From Emydura subglobosa (lineage: Eukaryota > Chordata > Testudines > Chelidae), in NCBI GenBank assembly GCA_007922225.1, contig ML680086.1, positions 8,931,472 through 8,995,471 on the forward strand: 64,000 nt of DNA, given 5' to 3'. The number at the start of each line of letters is the position of its first letter. The first letter of the stretch is position 1. This document shows, one piece after another, positions 45,500-55,400 of this stretch. The notes beneath the pieces were generated by a model. The model was not told the origin of the DNA, did no database searches, and saw only the letters and a program-made list of their open reading frames with translations. Position numbers and translations under genes: made by a program.

Positions 45500-46020
45500 C
45501 GGAGCAGCATTGATAGAATTGCTCCAGACTCACTAACTCATAAGCCACTTCAACATGTGGACTCCCGAACCATTTTCAAATGTACCCTTTATTTGGACTG
45601 CTCTTCAGCATAAATCATATCCCCTTCCCTCTGAGTCCCCTGAGGTTTCTTCCTGTATGCCTCAGGTGTCAGTTTGAACTTTTGCAGCACAGCCTGTTTA
45701 CAGCATTGATAACTGCCGCAATCTTTCATGGGCATCTGGGTGAATGCTTCTAGTACCTGGGCAGCCACTGGTCCTTGTCAGCCACTCAGTTTAACTCACA
45801 ACTCACAGCACCTCTCAAAAGTGTTTAAAAACTCATCCATGCCATCCCCATCCCTACAGTGCTGAACCAATGCTGACTCTTCAGGTTCCCTTTGTAGTCT
45901 AAAGGTACACGCTCTCAGAACTCCAGCTGTGTAGGGACTCTGGGTTTCCAGTTTAACTCTTCGGGAACATGTGATAGTGAAAGCCAACAGACAGACTTTG
46001 CACAGGATTCTGCGCACCCT
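45500..46020 (-). pseudogene. Gypsy-type gag remnant, minus strand
   Basis: On the minus strand the frame 46017-45796 ends MDEFLNTFERCCEL, the Gypsy Gag capsid motif (DxxLxxFERxCEL). Past a stop the reading continues with QVLEAFTQMPMKDCGSYQCC and LQKFKLTPEAYRKK, equivalent to the 'A-L-KFKLTPEAYRKKFR' motif of Gag capsid. No protease or RT follows to the left, so only a piece of gag survives. It is a different Gypsy lineage, by sequence, from the + strand copy at 52680. Confidence 0.75.
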
Positions 46021-48530
46021 TGCTCTTTACTTAGCAGCATGAGAGATACACAGATCTCGACAAAAGTAATAAACACACCTATATGCATTTCCCTGACTCA
46101 GTTTCCTCACCAGTCTGGAGATTTCTTGTGGCTTGGGCAGAGTCCTCTGAGGTGTCCAGGATTCTCTCCTACAGCTCATGGTTTCACTTCAGAATCACAG
46201 AGCCTGTCTAGCAAACTCACCTTCTCTGTCCTTGGCTGGTATCTCAGTTAAAAGACACATATTCCCTCTCCCCCACACACAATTAAAGTGTGCACATCTC
46301 TTCCTTGATGCTGCCAAAATCTTGATGTGAGTGTCTGTGAGTCCATTGAGTTTATATATTTGTGTCCCCCACCCACCTCAAAACAAACCAACAACCTTTA
46401 GTTTTGCTGCTGGTGATTTTCCAGTCCCCACTTCAGCCCCCTTCAGAGAATCTTGGTCAAAGTGGTTTCCCCAGTCAGGCAACTCTTTAGCAAACCTATT
46501 GTTTGGTTAGAGCAGTCATGAAGATTAACAGCCAACTATTGTCCCTGATCTGGCAGAGACATGCTACAGCACATCAGCAAATTGTAGATTCCACATCCGC
46601 ATCGAGGCATTCCATGATACAACCATTTCATAATAACAACTTCATAAAGCAACCAGAATTTATAAGATAGATTCCAGGAAGAGGTCTTTATTGAGAATAG
46701 TTTTGCAAGAAAGATATAACTTCCGTCAGACAATTATACACACACACACACACATATATATAAGGACCCAAAATGGGATGTGGAAGGCAGATAGCAGAGT
46801 GAATGGAAATAAAGAGGAGATAGAACTGGTGAAATCTTTAAAGGAGACTAAATAAGATAGCAAGCTCCTAAGCCACCACACAGGCATGTCTAAGAGTGCA
46901 ATTTGCTGTAATCAGTGAAACGGATAAAAACACTTGCAGTAAGTAGGTATGACCTTCCAACAGATGGGTCACAGTGGAGAACGGTGCCAAATATGCTATT
47001 ACAGCAGAGTTCATTTTGGATAACAAAGCAAGGAGTGAGGGGCTGGAACAAAGTAACTTGTATGTAAATCAGTGTAGCAACCATTATTTGCTCAGCAGCC
47101 CATTCACAAACCACCTTAGACATGAGAACCAGTTTTATTGCCAAAAGCATACTCTATATTGGTTTTGCTTATATATAAAATACCCCACCAGTGCTCAGGG
47201 CATTGTATTGTCCTGACATTGAATGGGTTATTGTTCAAAATTCACCCACCTCCGCCCTTCCTGGAGTTTTCCTTCACTGGGTAACAGCCATCTTAACCTT
47301 AGCCCACACTCCCTCCTGAGTTGGCTCTTTGTAGGGTTCCTCCTGTCCCTCCCCCAAAACTTTACTTTGCCATAGAGTGACACTCAACTTGTTAACGCCA
47401 CCACTGGAGCTAACGAAGCCCACTGAGTTTGACTGCCAGGGTGACTCAGTAAAACAGATACAGGGGGTTGTTAGAGGTGTCAGTTACTACAGAGGAAAAG
47501 GCTCTTGTACTAGTAGTGACAAGAGTGTGAAAAGGGATGCTGGTGCTAAAGGAGCAGAAGGCGATGGGGAAGGAAGATAAGGAAGACAATAGCCTCACGA
47601 TAGGGTGGGGAGTATTCATGGAGGGTTTTAAAACTGGATCCCAAAATGAATCCCAGTCTGACTGCGTCTGAGGATGAAGGTGATCCAGTCCCACTTCTTC
47701 ATCTGTACCGTGGTAGAGGCACTCTGCTGGCACCAGAGACTGAAGTTGGGATTGTGGCAGAACAGGGCGCGGCACTAGCCAAGGTGAGAAAGACTGAAGA
47801 AGGTGGCTGAGAATTTCGGTAGAGATGGAGTCAAGGGGACAGGGAGAGCGCTGCAGGGTGAGCTGTGAGAGGCAGAGTTACAGATGCAGGAGATGTGAGA
47901 GAAGAAGAAATGTTCAGGGCCAGGAATGATGCCAAGACGATGGTGAGCTGAGGCAAGGGAAAGATCTGACTCAAGGGGGGTGTTGGAAGAAATAGATCTA
48001 AGTTGAGGAGATGTGTCTTGCCCAGGAGAAGCGCATTTGTCTTTACGCTATTTTGTTAAATGAAGTTGAGATGAAGCCACAACTTGAGTTGATGGAGACT
48101 GGCAGAGTGGGTGGAGGAGAACTGACTAATGGTGTCTGGTCCATGCCCTGTGCTCAATGCAGGACGTGGGGTAAGCAGCAAAGGTCACTTTAAGCCAAAT
48201 TTACATCTTATGACCCTGGAGCAAACCAAGGGCCAGGGCCAGGGTCAACCCTCTCCCAGGCACAAGCCAGAGCAGCTTCAGGGCTGCTCAAACGTGTGCT
48301 GGTCTGTAGTAGCCCTAGAACCGGTATTATGATGACTGGGGATTAGCAGACTGCATTGGTGCACCGGCCACTCCCAGCTCCTCTGCTCCCATCCTCAGAC
48401 CAAGGACTGAAAGGATCGGCATAGAGTTAGCCCATACCACCCGGGGGTTCCCCTACATCTGGCAATCCCCATGTAGCTGCATAGACGAACTTTAAGGGGG
48501 GGCCACCCGGGCAAACCACCTTCTAGGAGA
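46021..48530. other. noncoding sequence upstream of the receptor locus
   Basis: 46021-46400 could be a flanking leader or LTR of the Gypsy remnant, but ends are not visible. 47450-48160 is purine-rich with no intact frame. No gene supported. From about 48350 the sequence becomes GC-richer toward the receptor promoter. Confidence 0.4.
46736..46764. repeat. (AC)n(AT)n microsatellite
   Basis: ATACACACACACACACACAC followed by ATATATATA, a compound dinucleotide repeat. Confidence 0.95.
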
Positions 48531-48532
48531 GT

Positions 48533-48541
48533 ATTTATAAC
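48533..48541 (+). promoter_or_regulatory. TATA-like box, candidate promoter of the GPCR gene
   Basis: TATTTATAA stands just at the left edge of an abrupt GC-rich region. A TATA box here would place transcription start near 48563-48572, with about 1.2 kb of GC-rich leader before the receptor start codon. This is inference from position and sequence only. Confidence 0.45.
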
Positions 48542-48544
48542 GCA

Positions 48545-49640
48545 GAGACGGGCCGTGTCCTGCCAGCGCTCACCGGGCCGGGCCAGAGGACCTTAGGGGC
48601 CAGTTTTCTGTCCAGCTTTCCCTAGCCCCGGATTCCCGGGCTCCCCTGCTCTGGCTACTGGGTCCGATCTGTATGTGACGCGCCGGGAGCGGCTGCGGTG
48701 GGCTTCGCTCGGGCCCCAGCGGCTCTGCCGGCTGACGGCGAGCGCGGGGGCAGCCCGGCTCCAGCGATCGCCGCCGACTCCGCGCCGCGCCAGCTCAGAG
48801 GGAGCTCGGAGCAGGGGCCGGAGGGAGGCGAGCGGCCAGCCCGGGGCGCAGCGCCCTTTGCCCGGCGCCCTGCTGGTTGCAAACGCCGGGGCTGGTTCCG
48901 CGGCTCGGATGCGCCGGGAGCTGTTGGCAGCCGGGCTGGGAAGCTCGAGGGGGAGGCACCTCTCGCCTGCGCCGCGCTCCCTCTGCACTCTCGGGCGGCC
49001 TGGAAGAGTTGGCGCTGGAAGCCCGCTGGGGACCCCGCCTGCCGTCAGCCGGAGCAGCGCCGCGGGGCGTTCCGCAGCTCCCGGCTGCGCGGCGGAGAGG
49101 GAGGCGAGCAGCGCACAGCTGGTGAGGGGGGGCTCCAGAGGCGCGTGGGGCGGACTGGTTGAGGGGCGCTGAGGGGCTGAGGGGGGCTGGAGGGGTTTCA
49201 GCGCTCAGGGCTTGCGTGTCCGTGTTGTGGGACACCCTCCGTACAGCGGCTGGGGGCTCTTTGGCTGTGTGTGTGTGTGTGGGTGGGGTGGGGGGGGCGC
49301 CCTGGGTGTGAGATCTCAGCGCCTGTGTGAGTGTTATGTGTGTGACACATCGGCGGTGTGTGTGTGTGTGGGGGGGGCGCCCTGCGTGTGAGATCTCAGT
49401 GTGTGATGTGTGTGACACATCGGGGGCGTGATCTGTGTGTGCGCACGGGTGTGCCTGCCACTCGCCCGCTGTCACAGTCTCAACAACGACGGGTGTGTTT
49501 GTGATCCCCCAGGAAGCGGTCCAGGGTCCGGTCCCCTCCCGGGCGCCTCCCCCCTCCGGCTCTTTGCGGGAAGCCTTCCCCCGCTAGCCCTGGCTGCGTT
49601 CGTGCAGGAGGTGCCGCTGTGAGCCGTCGGGCTGGAGACC
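48545..49640 (+). promoter_or_regulatory. CpG island covering the 5' region of the receptor gene
   Basis: Dense CpG (for example GGACGGGC-, GCGCCGG-type words at 48680-49110), in sharp contrast to the AT-rich surroundings. Open frames here on both strands are GC-driven and overlap one another; none has a domain. A good splice donor, CAGCTG|GTGAGG, falls at 49121/49122, and a plausible acceptor CCGCTGTCACAG| ends at 49477. The leader may therefore be two exons, with the coding exon uninterrupted. Confidence 0.65.
49266..49440. repeat. short tandem repeat (about 70-80 bp unit, two copies) with GT runs
   Basis: GGGGGGCGCCCTG followed by GTGTGAGATCTCAG occurs at 49292 and again at 49372, 80 bases apart. 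The TGTGTGACACATCGG that follows occurs at 49339 and 49409, 70 bases apart, so the second copy has lost about 10 bases. GTGTGTGT runs separate the units. It lies in the candidate 5' intron. Confidence 0.8.
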
Positions 49641-49785
49641 GGCTCATGGCTCAGGCCGCTCAGCGGGACTTTCTGGAGCCCCAGCCCCCGCCGCCTTCTC
49701 CATGGAGCCTTAGGAGTGAGCCGCAGGACCCCAGCGCACCCCTCTGCCCCAGCCCGTCTGCTCTGTCAAGAGAAGGACCCGGGCA

Positions 49786-50859
49786 ATGTGGGGCAACAGC
49801 AGCAGCCTCAACTGCACCCTCTCCAGCCCAGCGCTCCTGGGGGAGATTTGCAAACTCGTCCTCATGGTCCTGCTGATCGTTGCCATCGTGCTGGGCAATG
49901 TGGTGAGCCTCCTGGTCTTCCTGCAAGCCAGGCAGTTCAGGACCTCCCAGGGCTACCTGAAAGCCTCCTTGGCCCTGGCTGACCTGGCAGTGGGGCTCAT
50001 AGTGGTGCCCTACTCCCTGTACAGGGAGGCGAGCAGCCTAGCCGCTGGCCTGGGGCAGGGAAGCAACACAGCCACTCCATCCTTGCCTTGTTTCATCACT
50101 GGCCCCCTCTTCGCGGGCTGCACCTTTGTCTCCATCACCACCATCTTCCTGCTGTCGGTGGAGAGGAGTGTGGCAGTGCTGAAGCCCCTGCACAAGAAGA
50201 CGGTGATCACCAAGCGGCGGACGGCCTGGCTCATCCTGCTGTCGTGGTCCATGAGCTTCTCCCTGGCTGTGGTGCCCATGCTCTCCAGCCCGGACATCAC
50301 CTTGCAGTACAGCCCCTGCAGCAAGATGTGCATCTACACCTTCCCGGCAGCCAGGCTGCCCCACTCCCCCTGGAACATCATGCTGCTCTTCGCAGCCTTC
50401 GACTTCTCTCTGCTGGGGGGCACCTTTGCCATTAACTTCATCACCTTTGCCACCATCCGCCAGTACTGCAAGGCCCGCAGGCGGCTGGGCAGCGAGGCCC
50501 CGCATGGCAGCCGCCTCTCCTTCTCTGACATCACTGCGGCCAAGACCATCAGCATCCTGACCTTTGCCTTCTCGGCCTCCTTCAGCCCTATCGCTGTGTT
50601 CGTGGTGGGCTCTGTGCTGGGCTATCAGTGGTGCCGGTTCTCCTTCTACGCCTTCTGGATTCTGACCTCCAACAGCTGCTGGAACGTGGCCATCTACAGC
50701 GCCTGGGACCCCAAGTTCCGGCGGGGAGTCAGGGAGTTGTTTAGCAGGCCTGTGCTGAACTCAACGTCCCAGCGCCCTAGTCGCTCCACAGAAGGGGACA
50801 ACTCTGCCCCAGCCTGTGTGGCTGTCCTCAAGGAGATGTTTCGCCCAGAGAACGCCTGA
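49786..50859 (+). CDS. orphan class A G protein-coupled receptor, aminergic-like backbone
   Basis: Seven-helix plasma-membrane receptor, 357 residues, intact and without introns. N-glycosylation sites N4 and N9. TM1 22-46 (G37-N38), TM2 59-79 (LALAD, D66 = 2.50), TM3 102-127 (C102 = 3.25), TM4 146-166 (W154 = 4.50, P164), ECL2 cysteines 178 and 182, TM5 196-224 without a proline, short third loop 230-248, TM6 from KTISIL (252) to 275, TM7 285-306 (SNSCWNVAIY), helix 8 from D308. Aligning to beta-adrenergic-type receptors, TM6 and TM7 match well, but position 3.32 is F109 rather than the amine-binding Asp. DRY is E126-R127-S128, CWxP is S265-F266-S267-P268, and NPxxY is N300-V-A-I-Y304. I cannot name the orthologue. 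A ligand other than a classical amine, or altered coupling, is inference. The start has a purine at -3; upstream frames differ, so this ATG is the best choice. Confidence 0.92.
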   Translation: MWGNSSSLNCTLSSPALLGEICKLVLMVLLIVAIVLGNVVSLLVFLQARQFRTSQGYLKASLALADLAVGLIVVPYSLYREASSLAAGLGQGSNTATPSLPCFITGPLFAGCTFVSITTIFLLSVERSVAVLKPLHKKTVITKRRTAWLILLSWSMSFSLAVVPMLSSPDITLQYSPCSKMCIYTFPAARLPHSPWNIMLLFAAFDFSLLGGTFAINFITFATIRQYCKARRRLGSEAPHGSRLSFSDITAAKTISILTFAFSASFSPIAVFVVGSVLGYQWCRFSFYAFWILTSNSCWNVAIYSAWDPKFRRGVRELFSRPVLNSTSQRPSRSTEGDNSAPACVAVLKEMFRPENA

Positions 50860-51462
50860 TGTGAGCTCTCCACACAGCACTTTGCCAGGAAGGCTCCTGT
50901 GCTCCTATCAGACAGGCACCTGCAGCCACAGGAATTCAGTGCAATCTGTGTTTGGGCCAGCAGCTCAGCTCTGGGGCTGACGGGGAAGTCTTTATTCAGG
51001 TACTGATTTTTGCCGGGAGATGTCATGAGCCAGGGTCTTGGGGAAAGCCATATTTTTCAGAGCTGTTATCACTCAGTCACTGTTTAACTCTTGCAGTGTT
51101 GGGTTTTCTATCCCGGGCATTGAAATTGCTGGAGGACATGGCTAAGGCATAAGAAAGGAGGGGGAAATATTTCAGACTATTTTTTGTCAGCATTAATCTT
51201 CCAGAAAGCAGTGGAAATATGATTCTTCTTTGTGCTGAGCTACCAGGCAGTTATATACTATAAGGAATCCACCATACCATGCAATTAACAAATAATCTCC
51301 TACATTGTTATTGCTAATTTAAAAATGGTTTCTGGAGCTGCCATAAATGTGCAAGATCCTTTACAAATAGAGGAAAAACAGATTCCTTACCCCCAAAAAG
51401 CTTAAAATTCCTGGGCCAAATTCCCTCCTTTCCCCACTTACACTCAATTTAACGCCAATAAA
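50860..51462 (+). other. putative 3' UTR of the receptor gene
   Basis: Sequence between the stop codon and the first downstream AATAAA (51457-51462). No conserved motif stands out. 51412-51525 overlaps a small palindromic repeat (GGGCCAAATTCCCTCC, TTAAAGTCATTGAGGGG), so the end of the transcript may lie in repeat-derived sequence. Confidence 0.45.
51457..51462 (+). promoter_or_regulatory. candidate polyadenylation signal of the receptor gene
   Basis: AATAAA about 600 bp after the stop codon, followed by T/G-rich sequence (GTATTGCTTGGTTG), typical of a cleavage region. A second AATAAA lies at 51995-52000. Confidence 0.5.
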
Positions 51463-51529
51463 GTATTGCTTGGTTGCCCTTAAAGTCATTGAGGGGTTGC
51501 ATGGGTGCAACTGACTGCAGAGTTGAGTA

Positions 51530-52644
51530 TTACATTAGATGAGACAACACTCTGGACAACAGATCAGGTAAGAAAGGGAGAGTTCAAATATGGGGCATAG
51601 GATATGAGGTGGGGCTCGCTGATGTTGACAGGGTGGAAAACATTGCTGGAAGAAGGAGGTTTTAAATATCCTGTGAATTATGACATGCTGCTCTAAACAG
51701 CTGCTATTTGGAGAACTCTCATTTGACATGCCACTGGGACAGATGTTGTAACCGTCTGCAGTATCTTTAAAAAACCATACTGTATTACGTTAGTGAATGT
51801 TCAGATCTTATTGTGGGCCAGAGAGTGTATGCAACTTGGCCGGGGGGGGTGCCACAGCTCCTCCAGAAACTAAAATCAGTGGTGGAGGAGGGAGCAGTGA
51901 TTCAAGTGAATCACTCAGGATGTAAACACTTCCAGAGAGGTACAGTCCCTAAGGAGGTTTGCATAGCTGATTCAGGCTGTTCCAGAGACTAGGAAATAAA
52001 GACAGGGCTTTTGGTATATAAAAGCTGAGTTTGGGGTGACTCAGGGACCTCCTTTATGATTGTACAGACAGGTCCTTCAGTCCAATGGGGAGGAGGGGGG
52101 ACCAACACTTGCAGAAGGGCTGGAAAGGCTTTGCTTGCTAAGGCCCCATATGACTGATGGGTGATCTCGGCACAGTCATTTTTAAAATGTATTTTCTTGT
52201 CATGATTTTGCCTTAAGAATCTATGTATTTTGCTTTGTGAAGGCTGGTTGGTAACTACTATACACTCTGGTAGCCCACAGAAAAAGGTTAACCACAGGAG
52301 CTGGACCCTGGTCATTGCTGCTAGGGAAATCACAGTGAAATGCAGAGGGACTGCAAGCCTCCAAACTGGAGGGAGATAGAGAAGCAGGTCTCCGCCTGAG
52401 AGAGGTGAGGTCTAAGAAGCCTGAGAACTTCAAGTGAGTTCCCCCGAGGAGGAACAGGAGTGGAGTCAAAGGTGCAGTTAACTCTGAAAATGTTATGGTG
52501 GCAGCATGTTCAATCTAAGACAGTGGGGACCTGCTAGTAAAGGGCCAAAAGCAATGAAAGTAAGTACTGTAGAAGGGAAAAGCAAGGCAAAAAGTCTCAT
52601 TGCCTTTTCAGGAAAAGAACAGTGAAAAGAAATGGGGAAAATAA
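51530..52644. other. noncoding sequence downstream of the receptor
   Basis: No gene. A G-run at 51842-51849 and the AATAAA at 51995-52000 are the only visible landmarks. Confidence 0.4.
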
Positions 52645-52680
52645 GTACATAAGAATGACCATGCTGGGTCAGACCAATGG
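52645..52680 (-). mobile_element. CR1 3' end tip, minus strand
   Basis: ACATAAGAATGACCATGCTG then GGTCAGACCAATGG is the reverse complement of the 3' end seen at 18345-18390. Truncated after 36 bases, where Gypsy sequence begins. Confidence 0.6.
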
Positions 52681-54500
52681 CTGGTGGAATGAGTTATGAA
52701 CACGTGAAAGAAGTGGTGGTTGAGATATGCAGAGAAAGGCAGCTCAAGATGGAAGAGCTGACAAAGGCACAGCTAGGTGACCTGCTATACTCTGACGACC
52801 AGAAAAGGAAGGATGGTCCAGGAATGCAGGGCCCAGACAGAACACTGACAGAGTCCAGCAGGCTGGGGAAATCTCACAGACACCTCCCTAGGGGGAAGCA
52901 GGGAAGACGCTGATAGAAGCAGCAGCTATACTCCATCCCGACCAAATGCACCACAGCAGTAGCGATCCTGGACAGATCAGCAGGTAGAGAAAGGTTGCAG
53001 TTGGAAGCCTACCTGCTTCCAGACCAGGAGAAGCAGCAACAGCATGAGGAGAGAGAAAAGAATAAGGAGCATCAACATCAGGTCGAGACGGAAAGACTGC
53101 CCTAGCAAACCCTAATCTGATAGATGGAGCGAGACCCCCGTGTACCTGTGCCAACGGGTGGCTAGACTCCAAATTATTACCCAACTTTAGGGCAGGGGAT
53201 GACACAGAGGTGTTTCTAAATGCTTTTGAAATGAGATGTGAATTGAACAAGGTGGGTCAAGAGGACACTGGATAGTCTCTGGCTTCACGACTGCTGGGGA
53301 AGGCCCTAGATTCTTTCACCCATACGGACAGAGAGGACTGTAAAGATTATCGGCTGTGTAAATAAGCTTAAATGGACTCTTCCATATAGGAGGAAGTTTC
53401 ATTGAGTGCAGAAAAGAGGGGATGTGGACAATTCTAAGGTTTCAACTGAAATTAGGGGTTACATAAGAAAAGTGGTAAGTGGTTGGAGGGTTACCACAGT
53501 TGATGAAATCCCCCTGATCTGACATTGTGTTAAATAGACAAATATCCTAGAGATGTAACCCTGTCTGGAAATGGGCCAACCAATATGCAGATAGTCTGCC
53601 TGGGTTTGATAAAATATTCAACGGAGAGTGGCACAAAGCTGACCCCCAACCAGGACTCTCCAGAAAGGAGAATAGGGTAAATCAACACCCAGGGGGGAGG
53701 GAAACCCTAACTGGGACTCAAAAATGAAACCGGGGGTGGGGGATCTGAAATAGTTTTAGTGCAAAAAGCATGGTCACAAGGTGATGCACTGTCCAGAACT
53801 GGGGAGACCCAGGGCTTGGGTTAAGCTGCAGTGGGTCCTGGTGATAGTGACTCCACCATCTGCCAGATCAGATCCAACCTGACGGTCCAATCAGTAAAAC
53901 TGACCATGTCACACCCGAAAGGGGACTCAGCAAGACACCGTTTCCTGGTGGAAGGAGAAAATACCCAGGGATGGAGGGACACTGGGGCCCCGGGAACTCT
54001 GGCACGCCCAGAGTGGTGGACCTCATGAGAAACATCCCTGATAGATTGCTGACCCTTCAGGGAATAATGGGACCCCCTTTCCAAAACCTACCGGCGCAGA
54101 TCCATTTGAAAGGTGGTGACAATCAGGGACCTGAGGATGCTGGGCTGCCCTCCCAACTACCAGTGCAGGACCAGTTGGGGAATGGCCTAGAATCCTGGCC
54201 TGGCCTGGCCCCAGCTGCTTGTGTGGCTACTCAGAGCCAAAAGCAGAATGCAGCAGCCCTTGGCTCTGATCTCGGGGGGCTGCAAGATGACAGGCGGAGA
54301 GGCAGCTCTGAGCCGCTGCCTGGTAATGTGAGCACAGGCCTTGGGGCAGAGCCAAGCCGCACTGATGAACTGACTGGGGGCAAGCGGGTCCCAGGCAGCA
54401 GCCTGAAGTTAGCCCCCCAGCTCCTGCTGCGGAATTCAAGCAAGAACAATTGACTGACCTTTCTCTAGAAAAACCTGGGGCAGCAACTGACTCCCTTGGT
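52681..54500 (+). pseudogene. Gypsy-type gag/pol remnant, + strand
   Basis: Decayed Gypsy retrotransposon. 52681-52913 reads YEHVKEVVVEICRERQLKME, a Gag N-terminus. About 53160-53330 gives LLPNFRAGDDTEVFLNAFEM then RCELNKVGQEDTG and ASRLLGKALDSFTHTDREDC, the capsid core (FE-RCEL, LGKALDSF, DYRLCK). About 53570-53650 has a Q/Y-AD-LPGFDKIF-like segment. The frame at 53971-54453 corresponds to the region from Gag end into protease (VATQSQKQNAAALGSDLGGL near 54220-54280). Stops, frame shifts and loss of RT and integrase show it is dead; no LTRs were found at its edges. Confidence 0.75.
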
Positions 54501-54689
54501 AGCCCTCTGACCTGACGGCAGCTGGAAAGGTTTTTGAGATCCGGGACTACTCTATAGAGAGTGGATGCCCCCTGGGAATGCTGAGCTATGGGGGATATGG
54601 AGACAGTGGTACCACAAGGGACTGACTGAGGCTACTCAGCCAAGCCCATGATATATCCTTCTCAGGACACACGGGCATACAGCACCCTA

Positions 54690-55400
54690 AACAGAGCTTA
54701 TTCCAGAATTTCTACTGACCCGGGGTTTTTGAGGCAGTGCAAAAATACTCCAAGTTCTGGGAAAACATGCAAGATTCCAGTGGAGCCACACAGTTGTAGA
54801 GCAAGTGAGAAATTATTGCTACTTAGAAAACATCATTACAGGAGATGTAAGATCAAATACTGACATCAGCACCAGAACAGCCAGAACCATGGACACATTC
54901 TGGAAGAATAAACATCTGATGAGAAGGGACATATGAAAACTAAATACTGACTCTTAAAAAAACCCTTACATTTGGTCTGCACTGAATTACAGCTGTGAAA
55001 CATGGACATTCAAACAATCGATAATAAAGAAACTACAATCCTTCGAGTTATGGTGTTACAGAAGAATTTTGAAAATATTAAGGATAGACCATTAACCAAT
55101 GAAAAAGTAGTGGAGATTATTGGAACTCAGCAAAGGGTACTTAGATATTTTATGAAGAGACAGATTTGATTTTAAGAGTATTTTAAGAGGGTCAGTGGGC
55201 AATGCATGTGTACGGGCACTGGGAGGGAAAGTTGATGGCAGAAAAAGATAATTTTAGATGGACAATGTGGTAGCCTGCGTGAATGAAAAGGACTATTCAT
55301 CCACAAAGAGATTAGCAGAGGACTGTACAGAATGAGTTACCATGGTTGCAAACCTCCAGCAATGGAGATGCCACATAAGAAGAAGGAAGCAGAGAAACTC
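54690..55400 (+). mobile_element. RTE-type LINE remnant, + strand
   Basis: Broken frames recall the C-terminal part of RTE/BovB-type ORF2: a YL-NIITGDVRSNTDISTRTA-like stretch (about 54818-54880), a S-LNYSCETWTF-like line (about 54975-55010), ESFELWCYRRILKILRIDH-like (about 55036-55095), and a terminal MVANLQQWRCHIRRRK-like stretch (about 55340-55390). All are separated by stops or frame changes. Family assignment is from motif order. Confidence 0.65.

Noticed and set aside
48675..49475. Long open frames on both strands upstream of the receptor (165, 154 and 226 codons)
   Set aside because: They overlap each other in a CpG island, have biased Ala/Arg/Gly/Pro composition and no domains; the minus-strand frame crosses a GT-rich tandem repeat.
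50038..50505. 155-codon minus-strand frame inside the receptor gene
   Set aside because: Antisense shadow of a GC-rich coding exon; no independent evidence.
53971..54453. 160-codon + strand frame, at first sight a possible host exon
   Set aside because: It sits in the Gypsy remnant, in the position and with the wording of the Gag-to-protease region.
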